Part shown: piece after piece, positions 30,787 through 42,902 of the stretch
How the letters are laid out: each line of letters opens with the position of its first letter
Numbering within the stretch: the first letter of the stretch is position 1
DNA from: Gnetum montanum
Lineage: Eukaryota; Streptophyta; Gnetopsida; Gnetales; Gnetaceae
Reading direction: 5' to 3'
NCBI GenBank assembly: GCA_015680685.1
Contig: MNCI01005769.1
Span: 202,746-252,360 of the forward strand
Length of the DNA stretch: 49,615 bases
Made by a program: the position numbers and the translations under genes
Notes under the pieces: generated by a model
What the model was told of the DNA's origin: nothing
What the model saw: only the letters and a program-made list of their open reading frames with translations
Database searches by the model: none

Positions 30787-33700
30787 TTTCGACATCCTCG
30801 AAGCAGAGCCTAGGATAGCTTCGAGAGTACACTTCTATGAGTTCAGAACTCTGTCAACTCCTCAGATGCTAGGCTTGAAGGAAGTTACCAAACCCAACAC
30901 TGGATACATCCTTCCACCCAATGCCTTGCATGAAACGCAAAGGAAATTGGAGGAAGCCAAAAGACTTCCCTTCTCTATATGAGCGGGAGAGTCCAACCCA
31001 AAGGGCCAACGTCTCTAAGGCGTCCCCTAGATCCATTCCTTCTGAGGGTCTAGAGACATATCTTCTTACGTAAGCCCATACTTATGCAAGAAGATAGCTC
31101 CTCTTCCGTAAGTCCCGCTGAGTTCCTTTGTGAATGGGATCTCAACACCCATTGATTTTTTGAGGGCTCACCAGGGCCACTACCCATGGTGAGGAACTTG
31201 GGAACATCAAACCGAGAGGGAGGACATGCTCTGAAGAGCCATGTCTCCGCAAGAAACTCATGCTTGCTAGAACTCCATGTTCTGCTACTCGCATCCAGAC
31301 CTATGGGGTCTCACCAGTGCAACCATCTAAGCATTGATTCCACATGCATCGATACCATGCACATTTTTTTTCTCATCATGTGTGTTCAAGCTGGTACGAA
31401 GGGAGTCAAGCATGTTCTCCCTTACAAACAAGGTACAAGGGCAGATCTTTTGAGCTTGACCTTGCCATCCGTAGACACCCACATTGCATACCTCAATTCA
31501 TCATTCAATAGTATTTCATATCCACAATGAGAGAGAAAATCCAAAAATCTATTTGGAAACTTCTCCAAGAGGCTAACATACAACAAGCCCCAATTGTCAT
31601 CAACACCTTTTGTGATTGTCCAACATCGAGAATTCCTACTTGAATACTAGAACAAGTGGAGGATCTATTGGGTAGCAACCCCCATGACAATCCTCCATAC
31701 ACCCATTTGATATCAACCATAAGCACATCATCGAATGCAACCATAATATCCCATTCATGGAGAAGGATCACCCACATTTGCTACATGCAAGCTATCCTTC
31801 CCACTCCAAGTTATGGGACAAGCACCATTTTTTGAACACTAGGTCTAGGAATGAATATAGAGTCACCTCTAAGAGCAACCAGATCATGAATTCTCCAAGG
31901 AACATCAATGTTCCTAAAATTTGCATTTTCCCACTATACCAAGAACGACTGCCAGTCTCACGATCAACACCTTTCATTAGATTTTGCACTTGTAGGAAGG
32001 ATCCTCTTTGGGAGGTTTCTTCCATAGGTAAGTATAGCAACCTAGTTACACCTTACCCATAATACATGCCCAAGTATTCAATATAGCCAACAAAACCATC
32101 TCATCAAATTGTCACTAGCTGAGGGAAGACATGGGTTCACAAGTCTTACCCAAATTCAATTTTCACCTTGAGAACAACTCGAGATACCAAGCAGTACATC
32201 CCCTTTGAAATTTTATCAAGAGGGATTTCTGTTTCATCTTGGGAGATCTGGGTTTTTTTTGTTTCATGTATCCCAGTCAAGCCCATTACATCAATTTGTT
32301 GTGGACAAGGCTACACCACTACCTATTTTCACCCAAATGATAGACACAAGTCAACAACAACATTTGGCCCATAAGAGAACTAGGTCCTCAAGATAGTTTT
32401 AGATGGAATGGGCTTCACTAGCATCAGTTACAACTTAAAACACTACACGATTCATCCCTGAAGAGTTTACAATAAGGATGGTCTACTAGAGAACCCCAAC
32501 AAGGAAGTTCCTTTGAAGCCCCCAAAAGTCGAGTGAGTACATAAGAACATGCCTTGCTTACAAGAAGGAACATCAACAATGCAGCCTCACAAAGGAGGTT
32601 CGCTGAAGTTCACCCCGATAACAACATTCTATCTCTAAGAACAAATCCTAAGAGTTTACAAACATGGGGCAACTACTAGGAACATGTCCCAAACATTGAC
32701 TGCTTCTAGGTCCCAAATAGGAGACAACCGTCTCAATACCACCTACCTCATTATTTCAGGAACTAAAGAGGGCATCCATCAGAATGGAGAATAACCCCTC
32801 ATAGAATTAAAGATTCATCAAGTAATATCATGATCAACTCTGCTATCCCACTAGGGAGGTGAGAACACCAACATGAATTAACATCACACTAGAGACATGG
32901 GACAATACATCAAGGAGGGACTACGTGATACATCAGTGTACATAAGGGACGAAGTACATGGGAAATTTAGCAAGACACCATAGCCTATTAGGCACAATGA
33001 GTCCCCTATCATGAAATCAAACCATAGACCACAAAATCACCAATAAGTCCCAAGCCATGAGAGCGCACCATAGCCCTCCAAAGCACCAAAAGTAAGCAGT
33101 CATGAGAGCCCACCAACATGCACAAATCATTAGAAGTCCCCAATCATGAGAGTAGAGGCTCAAGTGTTTTGAGCACATTCAAGCCCACCAAGCAAGGCCA
33201 CTAAGAGAAATCACAATTTTTGTATCTGTAACATCATTTATTTAAGGATGGACCACCATCCCAACGTTTGTACAATTTCTCCACGATCGCATCCAACATG
33301 GAAGAGTGAGTCTAATAGCTAGAACTCAACTCAAATCCACCGCTAGGCATCACATAGATTTGAATTTCAGTCACCATCGATTATTGGTGGGTAATATCTT
33401 TGCCAGTCTAGGAACACAAGAGAAAGTGTTCCCAAGATTTTTCCTGTCTCAAGGATGTTCACCAAGCACACACCATCTAGGCATGCCAACATCACTAAGA
33501 ACACATGGCACTAGTTTAAGAGCGTAATGGGCAAGGACATGCCCTGGTCCATTCGTTACAACACCGTATCACAATTGAAGACTTTCTCATGAGGTTTTTA
33601 GTAGAATTATACATTAAGGCACAAAGGGCACTTACAACATATAGCAAGGGCACTTCAAAACAAGCACAAGGAAAAACACCATACATCAATCTTGGCCTTG

Positions 33701-35998
33701 TCACAGGGCATGGCATAGGCTTACAACCAGGAGGCAACTAAGTCACATAGGCAATACATCCAACACTTTTGAGTGCATACAATTGAATTGAGAATATCAC
33801 AAGAATACATTTCACACACCCAAGGATAGGAATACATGTATAAGGGAACATACATGGTATTTGGGAATGCTACCCAGGCCTAAAAGGCTATAGGAAAAAC
33901 TACTTAAGCCCATCCTAGGCTGAAGGATTTAGGCCACCAAGAGCATACTATGAAAGAACCATGCTGTTTTGAGAAAAACCCATCTCTATCATGAAGCATA
34001 AACAATCATCTGTCATTGCACCACTGTCTCAAAAAGTACATGATCAACTATCGCACTAAACCCACTGCACAGGTAACATTGAATGATAAAGATTCGAGAC
34101 ACAAATGCAACGATCGAATAATGAAACATGCCAGCTGAGTATCCACCATCCTACCATAGTGGGACCTCATTCCATTGGCCACTCTTGGGCCATCAGTATC
34201 TGGCATGGCCAAGGATACCATTTCATGCCATCTACTAGCCCATTATCTGTAGGGTCTAGGACAGATCACCATCCTTTGTTAGTGCTCCCCTAGAATAGAG
34301 AGGCAAACAAATCATAATGTACCTACTGATCCATCACAGCCAAGGTACTGATAAACTCACAACCCAATGTTGGGATTTTGAGACCAAATAATTAGTTCAT
34401 GAAGGTCTCAAGAGCACATATCTTCCCCATAGACATAGTGCTCATAGAATCAACTAAGGTCACCACTGGCTGCATCTTTGTACCTGTGCTACCTGCAAAC
34501 ACTAAGACAAAAGGTCAGAAACATAGAAGTTATCAGGAACAAGATCAGCAGATCAGCCTCATACACAACCATCAAGCATGATCATATAACAAAGTAATAT
34601 CACTCTTGCACATCATAAAAATCAAGACCTTAACAACATGCATAGAGATCAATCATGCAAAACATTGATGGATAAATTAGATCCCCACTCGAACAAACGA
34701 TTTCATCATGAGACCCACCAAGAGAGAGATAGCACACTCTCTGAATTCCAAGATTCATACACAACAATCATTCCCAGCAACTAACACTGGTTTCAACTAG
34801 GATCAAAATCTGAACACAATCGTATGAGTCATGGGCAGTAGAGAATCGTCATCTCAACCCAAAAACAAGGTGGAAGACTGAGGTCTATCCAACAACAAGT
34901 CTGCATAAAACCAATTCTCGCAACAACGAGCAACATCACAGAGGATGCATTCACAAGAAGACTCTCATCAAAAGACGTGTGGTCTCAACAAGAACCAATA
35001 ATAGGATGACACACACCAGTAGTCTTCAAATCAAAGTGACCAAGAAATGTCACCAATCAAAAGACTGATGCCACAAACCCAAAGACAACACATCACGCTC
35101 AAACAATGTAGTACAACTTGCAAAGATCAACAACAAGGGCAATCATGCCTCATGCACAAGAAGTTGTCAGACAAGACAACAAACATTTGGCTTTGGGATG
35201 GCACAAATGGCCTCAAAATGCATCCTCAATGTTCCCAACAATAAGTCATCATACTGCGTAGAACACCAAGCCTTGTGTTACAAGTGAAAGACACAACGAA
35301 GATAACACACATGCAAAATTTGAAAGCGCAACCAAGAAGACACTCATACACAAACTGACAAATATACAATCGCAAACACGAGAGTACGAAGTTTGTCGGC
35401 AACGATCTTAATCCACCCAGAACAAGGCTCACAAAGAGCACATGTTTGAAGGACCTCCATATTAGGTACCTGGGAACCCTCTTGTCCCAGTTTGTATTTT
35501 CCCATTCTCACTATGTCTAGGGTGAGTGGGAGTGCAAGGATATCATATCTTGCACAATTCAACAAATTCCATCTTGAAACATGTCATTTGGGTGGCAACC
35601 GAAGTGGAGACTTGGTTCGATTCATCCCAGATGAATCATTGGAGACTTGAGATGAGAGCTCCTTGAGCAACAAAATTCCTGAGTTGCCAATAGAACTTCT
35701 CTCAACCATATCGCATACAATCACAACTAGTCCAACCACAAGTAAACAAGTGGAGGACATCCCCACAACGCCATCATTTACATCCTCATAGAGAGCAACA
35801 TGCATCAGTTTCTCACAATTTAACATCTGTCCCCTCATGAAGAGCATAGAACATTGCCATTAGGAAACTCTTCAAAAATACATAAGGATATGATACTAGA
35901 TCACCTAGGCATCAATTCGGAGAGACCATTAATCGAACAACCTCTATGAAGTAACACAACCAAAGAGCACATGCATATCACAACACAATTTTGAATAT
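30787..35998 (-). other. Element H interior, no recognisable coding sequence
   Basis: Only short open frames occur on either strand (up to 124 codons including LTR sequence), with no retroelement motif. The plus strand is A+C-rich throughout, so the element-sense strand is G+T-rich. No zinc knuckle, no DSG/DTG, no YxDD and no DDE order was found by eye. Confidence 0.6.
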
Positions 35999-36010
35999 GC
36001 TCTGATACCA
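35999..36010 (-). other. Primer-binding site of element H (tRNA-iMet type)
   Basis: In minus sense TGGTATCAGAGC, the classical complement of initiator tRNA-Met, separated from the LTR end (TATA, decayed from TACA) by two bases. Confidence 0.88.
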
Positions 36011-36012
36011 TC

Positions 36013-36585
36013 TATAACAATGTTGTCCTGACATTGTTCGGCACCCCAAGGAATTCACAAAGATCTAATGGATCTGGGGCAGAAGACCTGGGAAATACGC
36101 CTCAAGCAAGCAAGCATCTCACGAATGAGTGCAAGCAGAAGCACAGCTTCTTAACATACATGAGAACACACCTCACGGAGGGTAACCAACTCCAAAACGA
36201 GGACCATGCAAACAAGCACACACACAACCTTGTAGACAACATCGGTGGGAGGGGAAACGATGCATCTACAAGGGAAGGTGTCTCACCCCTAGATCCCTCA
36301 CGATCTAGTACAAGGTGTGGCCTGGCACCTCACCAAAACTATCCAGTTTTGGCTGCCTACATATCTACGACCGTTGTAGAATCAGGGCCATGTACTTCTC
36401 CACGATGAAGGGGGAATGAAGAGGACTTAGAAGAGAGTTGCAACAGGAGGGTGTCCTATTCCTAGCTTGGTACCGCCAAGCCGAGGTGGGTTTTCTTACA
36501 CTTGAGAGTCACCCGAGGGCACCTCAAAGTGTTCCATGGCCCCCGAACCATGGGGAGAGCCCAAGAGAACCACCACTTTGGGACA
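36013..36585 (-). repeat. Element H 5' LTR, shared R-U5 part
   Basis: Colinear with 30214-30786. In minus sense, a TATA-like CAATATAAAGAG (36603-36614 region) lies about 25 bp upstream of where homology starts. That suggests the shared part begins near the transcription start and that U3 continues to the right. Confidence 0.75.
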
Positions 36586-36728
36586 TCTCTCACATTTAGA
36601 CTCTCTTTATATTGTGAAAAGTTTTTGGATTTGCCTGCCTTGGGAAAACCCAGAGATCTGCCCCTGCTGAGCAGGCCCCTCTTTCCTCCTTCCCTCATTC
36701 TCACTGAAAACCTCTTCCAGCCAAAAAC

Positions 36729-36836
36729 TAAAAAACAAAAAGAAAATTGTTCTGCTCTACGTAGATCTGTAGATCTGGAAGTACAATAAAAAACAAAAAG
36801 AAAATTGTTCTGCTCTACGTAGATCTGGAAGTACAA
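36729..36836 (+). repeat. Tandem duplication, 58 and 50 bp
   Basis: 36729-36786 and 36787-36836 share 'taaaaaacaaaaagaaaatt' through 'gaagtacaa'. The first copy has an extra 8-base tandem step (tagatctg twice). Confidence 0.9.
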
Positions 36837-38526
36837 TAGACCAACTTAGAGAAAACCAACAATTTGTTCCATCCATCAAATCCAGGAAGAAGCAGAAAAG
36901 CCCACTGCCCTTGAACCTCTAACAACCCACTAATCCACAAAAACAATTTTTTGTGGATCTGCTAAAAACTAAACAAAATAGCCAAACCGAACAAAACCTA
37001 CCTCAAATCCTGCAGAACTTTGAAAATCGCTCTCATGGCTGCGGCCTTTTCAAAATGGTGAAAAATGTCGCATTGTAAAATAATAACCAAAGGTCTTCGT
37101 AAGATTAGTAATCCTAATTAAACCAACCAAACTTAATAATACTAGTTAAATTAACCAAACTTGAGAGAATGAAATGCATGCATGCTATCGTTTTAACATG
37201 GACATGGCATAAGAGGGTTGGATGTATACATAACCCATATGGATGGGCATATGCTTTTCCACTAATATATAGAGCACAATAAAGTTTATGATTGGATGGG
37301 TAAGGTTTACCCATACAAAAGGTATCTTACGTATCCGACAATAAATTTTATGATGGTTTCCAAAGCTTAGTTTCTGATAAAAGTTGGCTGAATAGTGTCC
37401 AGGAATAAATAGGCAGGGGCTTGCAACTTGGAATTTACAGCAGCCGATCATTGTTGTTAAACTTATTGGAAATTTTGGTTTAAGTTTTTAGAAAATAATA
37501 AATAACCCATTATTGTCCCACCTAACTTCTTTTTAGACATTTTGTATTGGGCTGGTTTTTTTTTTTTTAAATTATTAAAACACAGCTGCTTATGGATTTA
37601 AAGGGATTTGTGCTTCGTGGATTTTTTATCCCAAATAACAGAATCATGAAATCGTCCGTAAGAATCACCATTCGAGGAGTTTCGAGAATGGCCAAAATGT
37701 CTATTTTATAGTATTTTTGCTAGCCCATTAGGCACTATTGAAAGAAGAATAAATGATGAGATCAAAACGAACAAATATTAGTGATCTATGAAGTAGGTTT
37801 GAGATAGAACCTAATTTCTATCAATATTTTATTAGTTTTAGACATTCCATCGAATTTACAAAGATGTTTAAAAAAAATCTGCTTACCCTATAGATTTTAG
37901 GGAAGCTTATAATTTAAGTTAAAAAATTATGAAAAGCTTAATCTAAAACTATGTTATTAAGAATTCAATTCTAGTTGGTCTCCTGTCTTGCTTGTTGTGT
38001 ATTGTAGAAAGGGTGGGTGTTTTCGTCACTCCTTCCAAATCAAATATCACTTTAGGTAAATTGCTTCATGTTATATTTTACATTTACTAAATCCCATAAT
38101 AGTTTTAAAAGTGATAACTTGTATCTTTAAGGTTACATATAGGTTAGTATTAAAGTTTAGTTCCTTCTAACCTTGTTATGTGATCTTCTTTGCACATGCC
38201 TGGAACATCTAAGACTCTATTCCTATGATTTATCACTTTGAGTTGTTATCTAATTTATGTATTGTACAAATTATCTCTTCTACTTTATCTAATATCTGGA
38301 TTGTACAAATTATCTCTTTTACTAACATTTAACATCCATTCAAGCATTCTTATGTTTGCCACATTGATTTGTTATTGTTCATGCCTATTTTGTAATGAGA
38401 TTTTGCATGGTTTTACAAGTTGCCAAATTGACACTAATCCTTCTTACTAAGGCCTTTGTAAAGCTATTTATAATGGTATTGAGCATCTTCTTTATAATGT
38501 TTTTGGAATAATAATTACACTAAAAG
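36837..38526. other. AT-rich intergenic sequence
   Basis: The first part (to about 37080) may be U3 of element H. Beyond that there is AT-rich sequence with a T run near 37560 and no supported gene or element end. Confidence 0.4.
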
Positions 38527-38602
38527 GGACCACCACTTGGAGTGATGTTAAGGTAATTGTTTCTCAAGTCATAAGACTTGGGTTTGAGTCTAGATGCAAC
38601 CA
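38527..38602 (+). mobile_element. Possible tRNA-derived SINE head
   Basis: An A-box-like 'ttggagtgatgttaagg' (38538-38554) is followed about 25 bases later by a B-box-like GGGTTTGAGTCT (38580-38591). This is the spacing and sequence type of an internal Pol III promoter. 'gacttgggtttcaatgcc' near 38836 is a possible second, poorer copy. No tail or target duplication was identified. Confidence 0.35.
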
Positions 38603-39305
38603 CTTGAAAGAGTTTAAGCTTTTACTCATCTATCACACCTCCCAAAATCTTGTGTTGGCGATTCTAGTGGACAAACTAAAATGGAAGTAATAACTTAGTT
38701 TCATATTAATGCTTTTAACAAAGAGAACAATGATGCAATGCTAATTGCTTAATTGAATGCATCAATTTTAGAATACCTTTGTACAAAATTTTTTAAACCA
38801 TAACTCAATGCTATTTACTGAAATTAAACTTGTGACTTGGGTTTCAATGCCTTGACTCTTATGACTAAGGTAACACCTCGCTAATTATTTTTTAAAAAAT
38901 ATGGCATTCACATTTTTAATTGAAATCTTTTTCTTAACGGTAGTTTTATATTAAGTTTAATTAGCATTAAAGTATATTTGGAAGACTTGAATTTTTTAAG
39001 TGATTCATAGAGCATTGGTAAAATAAAAGTTCTTACACACATGCTGCATGTTTTATCTCTATGGTGGATTTGAATAAACAATAAACCATGAACCAATATT
39101 AAACACCCAACATTTGGTATTACTTAAATAATCTTAATATTACTTCAATTTCAACTCCTTTAATTTATAAGCAACTCCTTAAATTTTAAAAGCTCTAAAT
39201 CACTGGGGTAACACTAATTTATAAAGTTTTTCTTAAAGCTTTATGAAAGTTTCATATTGGCTAAATGTCTTGTTTATATATAGTCATCTATCTTCCCTAC
39301 CCATT
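38603..39305. other. AT-rich sequence, nothing recognised
   Basis: No supported gene. A minus open frame at 38908-39096 has no recognisable motif. Confidence 0.4.
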
Positions 39306-40116
39306 TGATGAGCAACATGTACCCCCTACACCCAACCATATGAATCATAAGTATTCACGTATAATTTGGTCGAATTCTGTGGATGGAATTAGTGTGGTAT
39401 CTAGATTGTTAAGCATTGATCACAAGTTGTTGTCTTCTCACTTGGACTAGTGGTAGCTTTATAACATATAGTTTAGTCCAAAGTGAGGCATATGATTATG
39501 ATGTTGTTGAGACCTTAAACTAACCTTAACAATAACATAGAAAATAATTATTTAATCTAATTAATAATAAGACGATAAATTCTAAGCTAGCCTAAGGGTG
39601 ATGAATGTTTGTTTCCAACTTGTTGTACATGTCCTGAACTCATGTATCCATTACTGGGATTACCAAGTGTTATGCTACTAGGGGAACCAAGCAATAATGC
39701 TGTTGGGATTACCAAGTGAATACGTGTTTATGCTCAAAATTGGTCACACTCATTTCATTGATTGATTAACATGTATGAAAATGTAAATGTTAACTAAGTA
39801 CATAGAAAATAAATTGCATTGAAAGTAAATCTATTCTAAGTTAAAGTGATGCATTGAATCAGAATCAATCTTGATCTTACTACCATTCATGGAATGTGTC
39901 TAGGTATAATGCCACTCAAATAAGATGTTGTATAATTGACTCAAATCCACGTTGTAGGCACTCATTGATTGTTTGCTAGGATTATGGGAGAAAACTACAA
40001 GAGTCTAGCTACATTACTATCCAAATGATGTCAAATACACAATAGGTGCTCCCATATTAATAGGTGAAACTAGACACTACATCGATGCATCTAACCATGC
40101 ATCGAGTGATTTATCA
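39306..40116 (-). repeat. Element E 3' LTR (811 bp)
   Basis: In minus sense it ends TCATCA at 39306 and starts near 40116 (TGATA). It has the group's 'gtacc..ctacacccaaccata' and 'gtggaatt' style U5 and is most like LTR F. Its U3 lacks the GATATC and ATTAGAGT arrays. Confidence 0.82.
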
Positions 40117-41877
40117 TACCTCCACAACTGGCTAAAAACTCATCCTTGAGTTAAATATAAATGGAAAAAGTTTCATTATAAAAATTATGGGGTGAACAAG
40201 AATAAATTGTCTACATTTACAAAATTGGAGTGTCGTGTTGCAAAATTTTATTTGAGTGGATGTAGTACAAAATGAAAAAAAGACTAGACAAACATCAAAG
40301 TTTGCAAAATTGCAAAGGTCGTCAAAAATCCACTAAAGATGAATCTTCTTGTTGTGACTAGTGGTGATAGACTTTCCAACCTTGATTGTTATGTTGATGC
40401 TTCTCTTCTATGTAGAACATTTTTGAGGGATGGACTAAAATTTCTTCCCATCCTTCCATGGATCTAACGAATATGTGATATTTGAGCTCTATGTAGAACA
40501 TTTTTGAGGGATGGACTAAAATTTCTTCTCATCATCCCATGGATTTAACAAATATGTGATATTTGAGCTTTAATCTCTTTATGTGCTACTATTTGTCCAT
40601 GGGAATAGCCTCCATTTTTCTCCTCTTAGCCTCATGTCCTTTGCTTTTAGGGATTCCATTTGGCATTATCTGAAATAACGAAAGCATCAACATTAGTTTT
40701 GATAATTTCCCATTAATGATTAACCCTTTCTGAATCCTTAGTTAGCTTAAAATTCCAAAACATTTTAGCATATAAGCCTAAGATGATTTTATAATAATAT
40801 TTTCCAAGGCTCTAAGGTAACTAAAATCATCAAGTTATTCAAGTTAGTTTGATTATTTTTACTATTAGTTACCATAATGTTCAAAATGGGGTGTTAGAAA
40901 AATTTCAAAAAGTACATCCTTAACCCTCCCATGATAAATGATCTTAACTTCGAAAGTGCACAAATTTTTGAACAATTAAAACCAAAGGTTTGGTTCATAA
41001 AATGGCTAAGAAATTTTGAATTTAGAGAAGATTTCAATATAAAAGCATTATAGATAACTTGAAATTGATGAGAAGTTAATTACAAAATCATGCATAAATT
41101 CAAAGAAATAATTAATGATGTTCTTGAAGGTGTGAGGTTTGGTTTAGAGCCATGATCAACAACAGCTATGCAAGTGGGTCCTCCCCAAAGTAAGTTGCTG
41201 CCATAATGTCCTTGCATAACCACTTCTATAGATGTTTGTGGGCACCTTAGAAGTTAAATCTAGATCATGCCTTTGTTCCAAACAACACACAACTACCTTG
41301 GTTAGGATTTTGCACTATACTATACTAAACCATTAGGCACATAATTTCATGTAGTAGTGATGTGAATAATGGGATGAGAAGGGCTTATAAAGATTGGAAT
41401 GTAAGATACTTGACCATGTCCGCAATAGGTTCTTATGTCAATTGTGATTGAGATGACCATGATACATATCTATCCAAGTTTTAGACAAAGTCCATACCAT
41501 TAATAGTGGCCTTGCATTGATGTGTTTCTTTTGGCCTACCATCATGAGTCCATAACAATCAAAGAGAATGAACATTACTCCAAAAAGAGAAGAAAAGAGA
41601 AGAAGGAAGGAAGAAAGGGCCTTAGTTAGAGGGGTGCCCTCAAGCATAGGTAACATGTCTTTCGAGCCCCATAACTAGTGCTTGTTATCCATTATTATGT
41701 TTAAGGGGTGTGCTTTGAATTCTCATTGTGTTTTTTTTCTTTTTCTCTCTTCTTTTTATTCATGGGAATCATATCATGCAAAAACATGCTTCTTATTTAT
41801 TGATCAACGATAGGAGTGATGACACATTCCATGAGAAGTCATAGACTACAAGAAGGAAGTTAAGAAGAAAATCCAAC
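40117..41877 (-). mobile_element. Element E 3' non-coding region, cut by LTR F
   Basis: Directly inside the LTR is the 'actcatccttgag' type block also present in C and F. Further in are the conserved block at 41175-41197 and 'aaggggtgtgctttgaattc' (41702-41721), matching B and C. It is interrupted at 41878 by the outer edge of LTR F. 40570-41100 is AT-rich with no recognised homology. No coding part of E is present. Confidence 0.7.
40408..40569 (+). repeat. 81-bp tandem duplication
   Basis: 40408-40488 and 40489-40569 (unit begins ctatgtagaacatttttgag) differ at only a few transition-type sites. Confidence 0.92.
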
Positions 41878-42704
41878 TGATGAGCAGTGAGGTACCCCTA
41901 TGCTGAACCATATGAATCACAAGCATTCATGCATGTTCCGATCAAATTCTGTGGATGAAACTAGTTGTGGTATCTAGATTGTTATGCTTTGATCACAATT
42001 TGCTATCTTCCCACTTGGACTAGTGCTAGCTTTGTCATGTATGGTTTAGTCCAAAGTGAGGTGTATGATGTTGTCTGATTCTATGGTACTCCTGATGATG
42101 ATAAAGAGATGAATTAACTAAGCTAATGAATAATGGAAAGTGAAATCTAACTAGCCTACGTGTGATGGGTATCCACCCTTAATTGTTCCTATACATATTG
42201 GACTTTGTGAGACTACTTCTAGGATTGCCAAGCAGATGTCATTGGGTGTGCCAAACAATACACTGCTAGGTTACCATGTATCTACACTTAAACACTAGTG
42301 ATTAAGGCATACACATTCTTCTTAATAATGACAATAAATGAAAACATTTAACTAAAGAAAGTAGTAAATAATTAACAATTCAAAAGTAATAATAATTTAA
42401 GTGGATGCTACGATGATGGAAGTAATCTCGATGTTTATTACTAGTCATGTAACGTGTCCAAGTACATCACACTTGAACAAAGGTGTTGTACCCTTACAAA
42501 CATCACACTATGGGCATGCACTGGGAATAATAAAACTTTAAGAAAGACTACCAAAAACTAAAAGCTAAAACTATCTGCTAATCCTACTCTTCCTCTCTCA
42601 ACTGGGCACCCAAGGGTTGTATTTATAGGCAAACCTAGATGAGGTGATGTCGGGGCTCTGACATTGCTTATCTGACATTGGGACATTACAATGATGACTC
42701 ATCA
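41878..42704 (-). repeat. Element F 3' LTR (827 bp)
   Basis: In minus sense it starts TGATGAGTCATC and ends TCATCA at 41878. A TATA box (CTATAAATA) is at 42620-42628. U3 carries GACATTGGG-type direct repeats instead of palindromes. Its outer flank is the 3' non-coding region of element E, not a primer-binding site, so this is a 3' LTR with its interior to the right. The expected second LTR was not found. Confidence 0.85.
42620..42628 (-). promoter_or_regulatory. TATA box of LTR F
   Basis: CTATAAATA in minus sense, same position relative to the LTR start as in C and A. Confidence 0.65.
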
Positions 42705-42902
42705 TAGCCTCATGACTAAATGAAAACTCGTCCTTGAGTTAAACAAAATGAGGAACAAGTTCTTTACAAAATATTGGCAGGTATGGGATAATTAACTAAC
42801 TCAAACAATGAATAAAATAATTGACTCTTTGCATGTCATAGTGGTGTAATATAAAAATGGGACACATTATTATGAAACAAAAAAAAAAAAAAACTAGAAA
42901 GC

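Larger units (their letters stand above)
30214..36585 (-). mobile_element. Element H: LTR retrotransposon with a non-coding interior (LARD-like)
   Basis: A 573-bp direct repeat (30214-30786 and 36013-36585) flanks about 5.2 kb. A tRNA-iMet primer-binding site (TGGTATCAGAGC in minus sense, 35999-36010) lies two bases inside the right repeat, fixing the orientation as minus. Over the interior no gag, protease, RT or integrase motif was found in any frame. The plus strand is conspicuously rich in A and C. This is the profile of a large retrotransposon derivative that borrows proteins from another element. Outer flanks (tttag and tctct) do not match, so no target duplication is claimed, and the true right LTR edge may lie beyond 36585. 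Confidence 0.72.

Noticed and set aside
35584-35847. Minus-strand 87-codon frame near the H primer-binding site as a gag start
   Set aside because: It is in the right place and orientation but has no gag-like motif, and the following sequence is full of stops.
36502-36789. 95-codon plus frame and overlapping 124-codon minus frame at the right H repeat
   Set aside because: Both lie across LTR and U3 sequence with a tandem duplication and have no recognisable domain.
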